A DNA stretch of 64,000 bases from Arthrobacter sp. AQ5-05 (GTDB lineage: Bacteria > Actinomycetota > Actinomycetes > Actinomycetales > Micrococcaceae), in the NCBI RefSeq assembly GCF_003287975.1, contig NZ_QMKQ01000011.1:1-64000 (forward strand), written 5' to 3'. How positions within the stretch are numbered: position 1 is the stretch's first letter; each line of letters starts with the position of its first letter. The translations under genes were made by a program, and so were the position numbers. Shown piece after piece: positions 51,340-61,360 of this stretch. The notes under the pieces are model-generated. The model was not told where the DNA came from, did no database searches, and saw nothing but the letters and a program-made list of their open reading frames with translations.

Positions 51340-52431
51340 ATCGGCGACCTGTTTCGGGCCGCCCCTCCGGGCCCCGGGCTCCGACGCCTGGAGCACCAGG
51401 TTGGCGGGCCAGGGACGGGAACCATGCCCGGCACCGCGGACGGGGTTGCCGACCGCCTTCAAATGGAGCATCACGTCGGCGCTCAGGGTGTCGTAGAACG
51501 GAACCTCGATCCATCGACGCACGGCACCCAGCGCACCAAGGACAATGAAGCCGGTCAGCAGCTTGTCGGCCAACGAATGAACCACATTCGACCCCAGGAC
51601 GGCCACGGACAGCGGGTTGCCCATCTCCGCGAGGTTCCGGGTGGTGGTCTCCGAGGCGTGGCCGGTTCCGCCGTTGAACAGCAGGACCAGCAACGCGGTT
51701 GCGACCACCGAACAGCTGAGGGCGACAAGGACATTCAGCAACAGGTACCTGGGGAAGGTCCGGCACAGCCGCAGACGGCGTGCCCCGTATCCCCACACCA
51801 GGGCGCCAACGATGTTGACCAGCGCGAAGGCAATCGATGAAGAGTCGGTGATGCCCAGGCCAATGGCGTTGGTTGACAATCCCACGGCCACGCCCGCCCA
51901 CGGGCCAAGCGCGATCGCGGCTATCGCCGTGCCCACCATGTCGAAATAGAGCGGCAGCCCCAAAGTGGCCACGATGGCGAACCCCAAGACGTTCAATCCG
52001 ATGCATGCCAAAATCAGCATAAACTTTCGGCCTCTTGCCGGAGCCGCCGTTTCGACCACCGCGGGCCGGGGGCCCACCGGGCCCGATCCAGGCACGACGG
52101 CCGGTGCCGCTGGTGGGTTCTTCCTGGCCAGAAGGCACCGTTCCTCCCACTGTGCGGCCTCGATTTCGGAGGCCCCGAGAACGCGGGCGATTTCGCCGAC
52201 AAGCTGGGGGTTGACCCGCGTCCGTCCGGCCCGGAAGGCGTCGTAGACGGTGGTGCGGGCGGGACGGGCATTGCCGGCGTCCACGCCCCTGCGTTCCCGG
52301 TGGGCGGCAATGCGTCGAACGATCTCGGCATAGGAAACGTCGCCCGCGACGAAGCGCAATTGCTGCAGGTCCTGCGCGATTTCGTCATACGATCCCACAG
52401 GCGCGCCCACGGCGCGGGGTTGGTCGGTCAT
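51331..52431 (-). CDS. HTH-membrane fusion protein, ECF S-component-like
   Basis: About 366 residues from ATG 52431 (GAAGAGGAC upstream). Residues 15-105 look like an XRE/Cro-type DNA-binding region (SYAEIVRRIAAHRERRG, TTVYDAFRAGRTRVNPQLV, GEIARVLGASEIEAAQW). A Pro/Ala linker leads to five or six hydrophobic helices starting near residue 138, with PLYFDMVGTAIAAIALGPW and GVAVGLSTNAIGLG resembling ECF-transporter substrate (S) components. A soluble tail of about 60 residues follows. No ECF T or A subunit is nearby. A membrane-bound regulator sensing a vitamin or metal is conceivable; the function is not known. Confidence 0.65.
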   Translation of the reverse strand: MTDQPRAVGAPVGSYDEIAQDLQQLRFVAGDVSYAEIVRRIAAHRERRGVDAGNARPARTTVYDAFRAGRTRVNPQLVGEIARVLGASEIEAAQWEERCLLARKNPPAAPAVVPGSGPVGPRPAVVETAAPARGRKFMLILACIGLNVLGFAIVATLGLPLYFDMVGTAIAAIALGPWAGVAVGLSTNAIGLGITDSSSIAFALVNIVGALVWGYGARRLRLCRTFPRYLLLNVLVALSCSVVATALLVLLFNGGTGHASETTTRNLAEMGNPLSVAVLGSNVVHSLADKLLTGFIVLGALGAVRRWIEVPFYDTLSADVMLHLKAVGNPVRGAGHGSRPWPANLVLQASEPGARRGGPKQVADSP

Positions 52432-52947
52432 TCGGTCCTCTTCGGCCACGGGCGCGCATCCCGCGCCATGCGTCACCTGCAATCTTAGGCATGCGATGGC
52501 TTGACTGGGAACGTTGTGACGAGCCTTGTGGCAGATTCGGCTTTGTTCGGGCTTGTTCGAGAATCGGCAGTTCGGTCCTTTTCGCTTGCCGCGTCAGCTA
52601 TCTTGATATTCGGGTGCCTGCCAAAGGTCCAAAGCCAGGCATCTCGATCTTGAACCCTGGCCAGCGAGGACCTCGGCCCCCTCGGATGCCCGGGCCCCGG
52701 GAATATTCCTCATTTGGAATTTGATGCCGGGACCGTGCGGGGCATCCGGAAGCGAGAAACCCGGCACGGTTTCAGGACCGCCGCCCGTGTACTCGGCACG
52801 ACCAAACTTGGGGGCGTGCCGGGCACAGGGGTCGGTCGGCCGACTCGAACCCCTCTGCGCGGCGGGTCGACAAAAATCGTGCTCCCCGCACAAGCCCCCC
52901 TCGGCCCGGGTGCCGGGCTGCCGGCGTTGGCGCGTGGGGCGCCTGCC
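52432..52947. other. 516-base spacer upstream of the HTH-membrane gene and after ureD
   Basis: No gene, tRNA or repeat family was recognised. A candidate promoter for the HTH gene and a weak minus-strand hairpin after ureD (GTGC-GGGGA-GCAC followed by GATTTTT, near 52868-52887) are the only structures noticed. Base composition is mixed, with AT-richer patches near 52595-52610 and 52700-52720. It may be decayed coding DNA. Confidence 0.4.
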
Positions 52948-53844
52948 CTAGTACTTGCGCAAGTTCAGCGGTTTTTGGTCCCTCAGGTGGTGGCGAAGCT
53001 CGTCAACGAGGGCCATCAGGACCGCGTTGATGGCCTCGGTGGAGTTCGACAGCGCCCGCACCGCGACGCCCGGGCCCGGCACCTGGCTGATGCCCAGGTG
53101 CACCGGTGTGCGCTGCGCTTCGCCGATGCGGTAGGCCAGCTCGCGGATGCGTTCGACGTCCGGCGCCCCGATCTTCGCATCGATCGCCAGCAGCATGCCC
53201 ACGTGCGTGTAGTCCTGCAGGAAAAGCAGCGAATCCAGCGAGTCCTCCCCGGGCCTCACCAGCAGGTTGTCCAGCACCGCCAGGCGCCCGTCCACGGAGA
53301 CCTCGGTGCGCAGGCGCACCTCGTCGTAGCGGAAGAGCTTTCCGTCCGGGCTCCACCCGGGGGTGAGCACCTCGCAGAACAGCAGGCTGGAGTCCTCGTG
53401 CATGTCAACGCTCGTGAACTGCCGGTAGCTGGCACCGCGGTAGGCGATGAGCTGGTCGGGCACGTATTCGAGGACCGCGCCGGCGCCCAGGCGCACCACC
53501 ATGTCCTGGCGGGCAAAGGTGCCGGGGGTCTTGTAGACCTTGGTCGCCGACTGGGTGGTCAGCAGCAGCGAGGTGTCCTCGTCCACCGAGACCTCGATGC
53601 CGTAGTTGTCCCCGCCCAGGTACCCGCCCCCGGGGTTCACGATGGTGTAGCAGACCTGGGCGGTGTCGTCGAGGTAGTGCGGGCGCAGGATCCGCAGCGC
53701 GCCCTGGTGGTACTGCCGGGTGGCGATGGCCTTGCCCGCCCGGGTGCCCACCTGCAGGCGCAGCTCGCCGACGAGCTTGGTTCCCGCAAAGGGCGAGGGG
53801 CCCAGCTCCCGGATCGCCGGCTGCCCTGCCTTGGTCGGTGCCAT
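52948..53844 (-). CDS. ureD: Urease accessory protein UreD
   Basis: The 298-residue protein is the platform accessory protein (UreD/UreH) that binds apo-urease and, with UreF and UreG, forms the activation complex. It has the family motifs VNPGGGYLGGDNY, LTTQSATKVYKT, and LEYVPDQLIAYRGASYRQ, and a normal length. It is the last gene of the cluster, five bases after ureG. Confidence 0.95.
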   Translation of the reverse strand: MAPTKAGQPAIRELGPSPFAGTKLVGELRLQVGTRAGKAIATRQYHQGALRILRPHYLDDTAQVCYTIVNPGGGYLGGDNYGIEVSVDEDTSLLLTTQSATKVYKTPGTFARQDMVVRLGAGAVLEYVPDQLIAYRGASYRQFTSVDMHEDSSLLFCEVLTPGWSPDGKLFRYDEVRLRTEVSVDGRLAVLDNLLVRPGEDSLDSLLFLQDYTHVGMLLAIDAKIGAPDVERIRELAYRIGEAQRTPVHLGISQVPGPGVAVRALSNSTEAINAVLMALVDELRHHLRDQKPLNLRKY

Positions 53845-53849
53845 TGCCC

Positions 53850-54464
53850 CTAGCCCAAATCCAGCATCAGCACCTCGTGCTTGAGCCAGTCGATGACGGT
53901 ATCCAGGCCCTCGTCGGTCTTGAGGTTGGTGAAGCAGAACGGCTTGTCCCCGCGGAATTCCTTGGAGTCGCGTTCCATCACCGACAGGTCGGCGCCCACG
54001 TAGGGTGCCAGGTCCATCTTGTTGATGACAAACAAGTCCGACTTGATCATGCCTTGGCCGGCCTTGCGCGGGATCTTCTCGCCCTGGGCCACGTCGATGA
54101 TGTAGATGGAGAAGTCAACGAGTTCCGGGGAGAACGTGGCCGAGAGGTTGTCTCCCCCGGATTCGACGAAGATGATCTGCAGATCGGGGTGCTTGGCCTT
54201 GAGTTCATCGATGGCCGCGGAGTTCATCGAGGTGTCCTCGCGGATGGCGGTGTGCGGGCAGCCGCCGGTCTCGATGCCGATGATCCTATCCAGCGGCAGC
54301 ACGCCGTTGGCCGCCAGGATCTTGGCGTCCTCGATGGTGTAGATGTCGTTGGTGATCGCTGCCATCGACACCTCGTCGTTCAGCCGCCGGGTGATCCGCT
54401 CGATGAGCTGGGTCTTGCCCGCTCCCACGGGCCCGCCGATGCCAATGCAAATCGGTTCCATCAT
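53850..54464 (-). CDS. ureG: Urease accessory GTPase UreG
   Basis: The 204-residue SIMIBI-class GTPase carries nickel to the UreD-UreF-urease complex and couples insertion to GTP hydrolysis. It has the P-loop [15 protein letters not shown], the nickel-binding CPH motif in [34 protein letters not shown], and the base-recognition [12 protein letters not shown]. All are intact. Confidence 0.97.
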   Translation of the reverse strand: MMEPICIGIGGPVGAGKTQLIERITRRLNDEVSMAAITNDIYTIEDAKILAANGVLPLDRIIGIETGGCPHTAIREDTSMNSAAIDELKAKHPDLQIIFVESGGDNLSATFSPELVDFSIYIIDVAQGEKIPRKAGQGMIKSDLFVINKMDLAPYVGADLSVMERDSKEFRGDKPFCFTNLKTDEGLDTVIDWLKHEVLMLDLG

Positions 54465-54512
54465 GCACTTCCTTACTGTCGTGGGTTTCTCGCGCCGCTT
54501 GTCCCTGTCCGG

Positions 54513-55214
54513 TTAGGACATGAACATGCGGGCGCGCAGGTGTTCGTGGCGCATCTGCGCTATTTCCAGGCCCGGTGCCGCCGCGCCCAGGTCTTCCTCG
54601 TCGAGGGTGAAGATCGTTTCCACGGCCGTCAGCACCGGGGCATGCATGGCCCGCAGCACCCGTTGCCCGGCGTTCTGCCCAATGGGGATCCCGCGGATCG
54701 CGTTCTGCGTCAGCGAGGTGATGGTGGAGAACAGGTAGGCGGCCACGGTATCCGCGCAGGGGGCGCCGGCACCTTTCGCGCCCAGGGCGAAGGCGATGCC
54801 CGGGTGCCCGGAGCATTCCCCGGATTCCACCTGCAGGCGGTACGCCTCCAGCTCGGGCGTGGGGAAGACGCTGGTGGCCACATGCAGCATGCGCGCACCC
54901 ATCTTCACCCCGGCCTCGCGGATCTGCCGCGGCACCGCCGCGGCAGTCACCAGCGCATCGATGCGCGCCAGCCCTTCTCCCCCGGCGGCCTCGTGGGCCA
55001 GGCGCACGGTGAGCCCGTCGGTGTAGGCCAGCGACTGGGACAGGAACTTTTCAAGCCACAGCGTGAAGCTGGCCTCGTCGTGCACGGCCTGGGTGGACAG
55101 GTAGCTTTCCAGGCCCATGGAGTGGCTGAACGCCCCGGTGGGCAGCGCCGAGTCGGTCAGTTGCAGCAGCGTGAGCAGGTGCCCCGCCGCCTTCCTAGTG
55201 GGTGTGTTCGGCAT
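54513..55214 (-). CDS. ureF: Urease accessory protein UreF
   Basis: The 233-residue all-helical protein shows the UreF pattern: LLQLTDSALPTGAFSHSMGL at the start and SPEC-like GECSGHPGIAFALGAKGAG in the middle. A C-terminal segment (HEHLRARMFMS) completes it. It bridges UreD and UreG in the activation complex. Its start overlaps the ureE stop by 20 bases. Confidence 0.95.
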   Translation of the reverse strand: MPNTPTRKAAGHLLTLLQLTDSALPTGAFSHSMGLESYLSTQAVHDEASFTLWLEKFLSQSLAYTDGLTVRLAHEAAGGEGLARIDALVTAAAVPRQIREAGVKMGARMLHVATSVFPTPELEAYRLQVESGECSGHPGIAFALGAKGAGAPCADTVAAYLFSTITSLTQNAIRGIPIGQNAGQRVLRAMHAPVLTAVETIFTLDEEDLGAAAPGLEIAQMRHEHLRARMFMS

Positions 55215-55668
55215 GGCGGAACGGCACCGGCATCACGCGTTCCTGGCGCTGGTACGGGGTGTGGTGGTGCTTGAGGAAGTCCTCCACGGTGTGGTCGTAC
55301 TGCACCACCATCACCGCCGTGCCGTAGTCGGAATCCGCGTCGAAGAACTGGGCCTGCAGGTGCCGGTTGCCCAGCGCATGCGCGACCTGTCCCATCTCGA
55401 AGATGGATCCCGGGGCAATGACCAGGACGTCGGTGGGCAGCACCGAGATCGTGATGATCTCCTTCTCGTTTCGGAAGAGGATGTCCCCGTCGGCAAGGTC
55501 GGGTCCCGGGGCCAGGCGGATGCCCAGCTCCCGGCCGTGGTCGGTGGTGACGCGCTGGATGCGCTTGACCAGGGCCGAAGAGGGCAGCACGACTTTTTCC
55601 TCGTGCAGCTTCGCCAGCTCGGCCTCGGGAACATCTTTCTTGTTTCCCGTCAGCTGCTCGATGATCAT
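55195..55668 (-). CDS. ureE: Urease nickel metallochaperone UreE
   Basis: The 157-residue protein has the UreE N-terminal peptide-binding domain (VLPSSALVKRIQRVTTDHG, ILFRNEKEIITISVLPTDV) and the metal domain with GNRHLQAQFF (conserved interface His) and VQYDHTVEDFLKHHHTPYQR. The C-terminus HAEHTH is His-containing but short, unlike the long His tail of Klebsiella UreE. It hands nickel to UreG. Confidence 0.95.
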   Translation of the reverse strand: MIIEQLTGNKKDVPEAELAKLHEEKVVLPSSALVKRIQRVTTDHGRELGIRLAPGPDLADGDILFRNEKEIITISVLPTDVLVIAPGSIFEMGQVAHALGNRHLQAQFFDADSDYGTAVMVVQYDHTVEDFLKHHHTPYQRQERVMPVPFRHAEHTH

Positions 55669-55696
55669 GAAACTCCTTGTGGTTCTCGCCGTCGGT

Positions 55697-57405
<1,709 letters not shown>

Positions 57406-57409
<4 letters not shown>

Positions 57410-57981
57410 GCCTGGTCCTCCTCCTGCGTGTCGTTCTTCGAAGCTGCCTCGGCTTCCGCCTTTTCGCTTTCCTCGGTGGCTCGCCGGACCTCGTCGGGGT
57501 GCGGCGGCAGGGATTCATCCACGGGGTCCACGCCGAAGTCGGTGTGGAAGCCGACCGATTCGCGCCCAAGGTTGGGCAGGTCGATGTCGTAGTCGGAGAC
57601 CAGTTCGGCCTCGGTGACCGGGTTGATGCCGGCGGAACCGCCGATGGCCTCGGTTTCCACCACGGGGATGGTTTCGCCCAGCGGACCGTTCACGCGGTTC
57701 TGGAAACCGTAGACATGGCGGCGGCCGGCGAATTCGACCAGGTGCACGGTGCGTGCATCCCCTGGTTCGAAGCGCACCGCGGTGCCCGCGGGGATGTCCA
57801 GGCGGAAGCCTCGTGCGGCAACCCGATCCAGGTCCAGCTGCGGGTTGACCTCGGCAAAGTGATAGTGCGATCCAACCTGGATGGGGCGGTCCCCGTGGTT
57901 GACCAGGTTCAGGATTCGGGTTTCGAGCTCCGAATTGCAGAGCACGGGCTCGTCACGCAGGATGTATTCTCCCGGCTTCAT
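57406..57981 (-). CDS. ureB: Urease beta subunit with long acidic C-terminal extension
   Basis: The first ~115 residues are a standard beta subunit: [16 protein letters not shown], then [19 protein letters not shown] and [20 protein letters not shown], ending in [12 protein letters not shown]. The protein continues to residue 191 with no similarity to UreA. The extra ~75 residues are Glu/Asp/Ser-rich and end [11 protein letters not shown]. Free-standing UreB proteins are usually about 100-125 residues. The extension does not replace UreA, which is separately encoded upstream. Confidence 0.95.
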
Positions 57982-57999
57982 GATCTTCTCTCCCTTGGC

Positions 58000-58302
58000 C
58001 TAGCGAATCGGATTGTGGACGGTGACCAGCTTGGTTCCGTCGGGGAAGGTCGCTTCGACCTGCACATCGGAAATCATGTCGGCGACCCCCTCCATGACCT
58101 GCTCGCGGGTCAAGATGGTGGTTCCGTAGCTCATCAGATCGGCCACCGTGCGCCCGTCCCGGGCACCTTCAATGAGTTCGTAGGTAATGATGGCGACGGA
58201 CTCCGGATGGTTGAGCAGCAATCCGCGGGCCTGGCGGCGGCGCGCCAGATCGGCGGCAACAACCACCATGAGTTTTTCGTGCTCACGCGGGGTCAAATGC
58301 AT
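58000..58302 (-). CDS. ureA: Urease gamma subunit
   Basis: The 100-residue subunit has the conserved N-terminus [20 protein letters not shown], the [20 protein letters not shown] core and the C-terminal [15 protein letters not shown]. It is the first gene of the ureABCEFGD unit. Start ATG 58302 gives the canonical length. Confidence 0.97.
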   Translation of the reverse strand: MHLTPREHEKLMVVVAADLARRRQARGLLLNHPESVAIITYELIEGARDGRTVADLMSYGTTILTREQVMEGVADMISDVQVEATFPDGTKLVTVHNPIR

Positions 58303-58329
58303 CTAGGGCTCCAGTTCTCAACAGCGGTA

Positions 58330-58356
58330 ATAATAAACGCCACCCGTTATCTTCAA
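58330..58356 (-). promoter_or_regulatory. Candidate ureA promoter
   Basis: On the minus strand TTGAAG (58351-58356) and TATTAT (58330-58335) are separated by 15 bases and lie about 30 bases before ureA. The spacer contains an imperfect inverted repeat, ATAACG-GGTGG-CGTTTAT, that could bind a nitrogen regulator. The short spacing makes the assignment tentative. Confidence 0.35.
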
Positions 58357-58529
58357 CCGGCGGGTAGATGCGCCGGGAGGTCCGTGGATATCGCAAGAAT
58401 AGCAGAAGAAAACCGGCAATCAGCCGCCGATTCGGGCGGCGCGCCAGCACCGTGGTCCACCCGTGGTTTCCCGTTCGGGGACGGCAGCCCCGCCAAGCCG
58501 TCCAATCCGGTGCCGACCTCGGTATGAAA

Positions 58530-58576
58530 CACGCGTCCCGCGGTTTCCACCCTTGGTGAAACCCGCGGGACGCGTG
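58530..58576 (-). terminator. Terminator of pyrE
   Basis: CACGCGTCCCGCGGTTTC pairs with GAAACCCGCGGGACGCGTG (one bulged base) around an 11-base loop. It lies 27 bases after the pyrE stop and separates pyrE from the urease unit. Confidence 0.75.
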
Positions 58577-58603
58577 GCTTTGGCCTGGCGGCCCGGACGG
58601 GGT

Positions 58604-59161
58604 CTAGAGCCCCAGCTCGTCCTTGCCGAAGGCAAAGAGGTACGGCACCCCGGCCTCGGCCTCGATGCGCTCCTTGGAGCCGGTGTCGCGGTCAACGATC
58701 ACTGCCACGGCAACGACGTTGCCGCCGGCCTTGCGGACCCCCTCGACGGCGGCCAGCGCGGAGCCGCCGGTGGTCGAGGTGTCTTCCAGGACCACGACGT
58801 TGCGGCCTTCGACCGAGGGCCCCTCGACCTGGCGGCCCATGCCGTAGGACTTCTGTGCCTTGCGCACCACAAACGCGTCGATCGCACGTCCGTTGTGTCC
58901 GGCGGCGTGCATCAGTGCGGTGCCCACCGGGTCGGCGCCCATGGTCAGGCCGCCGGCATTGGTGAAGTCGATGCCTGCCTCGTCGAGCATTTCGAGCATG
59001 ACCGTGCCGACCAGCGGCGCGGCCTCGTGGTGCAGGGTGATGCGGCGAAGATCGATGTAGTAGTCGGCCTCCTTGCCGGAGGAAAGGATGACCTTGCCGT
59101 GGACCACGGCGAGTTCCTTGATGAGTTCGAGCAGGCGTGCGCGGGCAGCAGTGTTGGTCAT
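58604..59161 (-). CDS. pyrE: Orotate phosphoribosyltransferase
   Basis: The 185-residue type I phosphoribosyltransferase converts orotate and PRPP to OMP in pyrimidine synthesis. It has the PRPP-binding motif VVVLEDTSTTGGSALAA, the SSGKEADYYIDLRR region, and the flexible loop RKAQKSYGMGRQVEG. Length and start are standard. It is not in a pyr operon here. Confidence 0.95.
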   Translation of the reverse strand: MTNTAARARLLELIKELAVVHGKVILSSGKEADYYIDLRRITLHHEAAPLVGTVMLEMLDEAGIDFTNAGGLTMGADPVGTALMHAAGHNGRAIDAFVVRKAQKSYGMGRQVEGPSVEGRNVVVLEDTSTTGGSALAAVEGVRKAGGNVVAVAVIVDRDTGSKERIEAEAGVPYLFAFGKDELGL

Positions 59162-59313
59162 GGACCCAATTCTAGTTTGGAGTTCGGCCCTCCGGCGTTC
59201 GCCATGCCCGCAGGTCCCCTAGGGCCGTGATGACCATGCCGCGGCCCGTCCGGACCGCCGGTGCCGCGAGCGTGCTACAGACAGGCAGGTGGTCCCGGGG
59301 TTAGGGTGGGGAC

Positions 59314-59766
59314 ATGACCGATTCTCGCCCTTTGGGTTACTGGCTTAAATTGGTTGACTCGCTCATTTCCGAGCAGTTCGCCAACTCCCTCGAAGAGCAC
59401 GGCGTCACGCGCCGCCAATGGCAATTACTCAATGTCCTCTCACTGGGGCCGGCCACCGGCGGGGAGCTCACCGCGGCGCTCGCCCCGTTCTTCGGCGAGG
59501 CCCAGGCCGAGGACGAACCGACCAGCCCGTCCGAGCATCTGGCGGAGCTGGTGGAGTCGGGCTGGATTGCCGAGGAAGGGCACACCTTCACGCTCACCGA
59601 GCGCGGAGCGGTGTCGCTGGATCGGCTGACCGAGATCGTCGACGAGATGCGCGAGGAGTCCAGCGCGGGGATCACCTCCGAGGAATACTCCACCACCGTC
59701 GACTCCCTGAAGAAGATGGCCGTCAACCTCGGATGGGACCCCGACAAGCCTCCAGCCGACGTCTAG
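59314..59766 (+). CDS. MarR-family-like winged-helix regulator
   Basis: The 150-residue protein shows the MarR-type layout: a dimerisation helix at the start (YWLKLVDSLISEQFANSL), then VTRRQWQLLNVLSLG as the HTH entry, a wing containing GHTFTLTERG, and a closing long helix. It is somewhat divergent and carries an acidic insert (EAQAEDEPTSPSEH) in the HTH region. It lies 47 bases upstream of nadE on the same strand, but nothing shows that it controls NAD synthesis. Confidence 0.8.
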   Translation: MTDSRPLGYWLKLVDSLISEQFANSLEEHGVTRRQWQLLNVLSLGPATGGELTAALAPFFGEAQAEDEPTSPSEHLAELVESGWIAEEGHTFTLTERGAVSLDRLTEIVDEMREESSAGITSEEYSTTVDSLKKMAVNLGWDPDKPPADV

Positions 59767-59813
59767 GGCAAGGCTCCCGAGGTCTCGTCCCGGGGACGGG
59801 ATAGGCTTGGGAC

Positions 59814-60638
59814 ATGCGCGAACTACAGGCCGTCATCATCAAGGAAATGGGTGTCAAGCCCCGGATCGATCCCGCCGCGGAGGTCCGTGCCCGCATTGAT
59901 TTCCTCAAGGAGTACCTCGTTGCCACGCACACCAACGGGTTTGTGCTGGGCATTTCCGGAGGGCTGGACTCCACCCTGGCCGGGCGCCTGGCCCAGCTCG
60001 CTGCCGAGGAATTGCGCGCGGCGGGAACCGAGGCCAGGTTCGTGGCCGTCCGTCTTCCCTATGGCACCCAACTCGACGAGGACGATGCCCAGGCCGCCCT
60101 GGATTTCGTGGCCGCCGATGTGGAGCGGACCTTCAACGTCAAGGCAGGAGTCGATGGTCTCGAGTCGGCCTTCCACAAGGCCGTGGGCACCCCCACCTCC
60201 GATTTCAACAAGGGCAACATCAAGGCGCGCATGCGCATGATCGCCCAGTACACCCTCGCCGGCGAGGACAACCTGCTGGTCATCGGCACCGACCACGGTG
60301 CCGAATCGGTCACCGGGTTCTTCACCAAGTTCGGGGATGGCGGAGCGGACCTCCTGCCGCTGTTCGGACTGAACAAGCGCCAGAACCGCGAGCTGCTGCG
60401 GCATCTGGGCTCGCCCAGGCAATTGTGGGAGAAGGTCCCCACCGCCGACCTGCTCGACGGGCAGCCGCTGCGCACCGACGAGGACGAGCTGGGCATCACC
60501 TACGATCACATCGACGACTACCTTGAGGGTCGCGAGATCCCCCAGGACGCGGCGAAGAACCTCGAGTCCAAGTTCCTGCGCTCGCGCCACAAGCGCACCA
60601 CCCCTGTCACCATCTTTGACACATGGTGGAAGAGCTAG
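59814..60638 (+). CDS. nadE: Ammonia-dependent NAD+ synthase
   Basis: The 274-residue enzyme adenylates and amidates nicotinic acid adenine dinucleotide. It has the PP-loop GISGGLDSTLAGRLAQ and the downstream substrate motifs NKGNIKARMRM and IGTDHGAESVTGFFTKFGDG, with the C-terminal KRTTPVTIFDTWW. No glutaminase domain is present, so ammonia is the N donor; the nearby urease would produce it, although no operon link exists. Confidence 0.95.
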   Translation: MRELQAVIIKEMGVKPRIDPAAEVRARIDFLKEYLVATHTNGFVLGISGGLDSTLAGRLAQLAAEELRAAGTEARFVAVRLPYGTQLDEDDAQAALDFVAADVERTFNVKAGVDGLESAFHKAVGTPTSDFNKGNIKARMRMIAQYTLAGEDNLLVIGTDHGAESVTGFFTKFGDGGADLLPLFGLNKRQNRELLRHLGSPRQLWEKVPTADLLDGQPLRTDEDELGITYDHIDDYLEGREIPQDAAKNLESKFLRSRHKRTTPVTIFDTWWKS

Positions 60639-60670
60639 GCCGTCCCTTGACTTCGCAAAGGATCGAGCCA

Positions 60671-61360
60671 GTGGAAAACACCGTGAACGACCCGGCATCG
60701 AGCCCCGACCCCGGCGCCGGGGAATTTCCGGAGCCGACCGGCGAGCTGGTCCAGCCCATCATCTTGCTGGTGGACCGCGAGGAACCCTGCCCGGAGGACG
60801 AGGGCATTGCCGTTGCGGCATTGGCCTCGGTCAACGCGCTGCTGGCCAACCCGAGACACCCGTATTGGCGGCCGTGGGCGCAGGGCGCCTTTGCCAAGAG
60901 CGTCCGCCGGGCCGATGCCAAGATGTTTGCCAAGGTTGCCGGGGAGTTCCCGGAGCACGTGCTGGCCGAGGTCGGGTCCGCACGGGCCATGGGATTTGCC
61001 CCGATGCAGGCCGACTCGCTGCCCAAGCGCCTGGCCAAGCTGCAGGTCTCCGGAACCACGCTGCCGCCGGGCGAGCCCATGGAATCCACGACGGTGCGCA
61101 TTGCGCTGAACGATTCGCTGGGGATGAGCACCGGGAAGGCCGCCGCACAGGCAGCCCATGCCCTGTTCGCTTGGGTCCTGGAGGGAAACCCGGCGGAACT
61201 TGATGCGTGGCGGGCGTCCGGGTGCCCGCTGTCGATCCAGCGGCTGGATTCCAAGGCCTTCCGGAAGAACGCCCGCGCGGCCAGCGGACCGGTGATCCAT
61301 GATGCCGGGCGCACCGAGATCACCCCGGGTTCGGCAACCGCCTTCGTCAGTGTGGATTGA
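60671..61360 (+). CDS. Peptidyl-tRNA hydrolase, PTH2 type
   Basis: About 229 residues from GTG 60671, chosen because AAAGGA (60657-60662) is well spaced; ATG 60623 inside nadE is an alternative. The C-terminal part has the PTH2 signature: VRIALNDSLGMSTGKAAAQA followed by AHALFAWVL, with late Thr/Ser and GPVIHDAGRTEITPGS. PTH2 recycles peptidyl-tRNA and is best known from archaea and eukaryotes. The N-terminal ~130 residues are an additional region not recognised. It overlaps the convergent dehydrogenase gene by 14 bases. Confidence 0.8.
   Translation: MENTVNDPASSPDPGAGEFPEPTGELVQPIILLVDREEPCPEDEGIAVAALASVNALLANPRHPYWRPWAQGAFAKSVRRADAKMFAKVAGEFPEHVLAEVGSARAMGFAPMQADSLPKRLAKLQVSGTTLPPGEPMESTTVRIALNDSLGMSTGKAAAQAAHALFAWVLEGNPAELDAWRASGCPLSIQRLDSKAFRKNARAASGPVIHDAGRTEITPGSATAFVSVD

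Noticed and set aside
52820-52860. tRNA T-arm-like GGTTCGAGTC on the minus strand
   Set aside because: The flanks do not pair as a T stem, and no anticodon or acceptor stem can be built around it.
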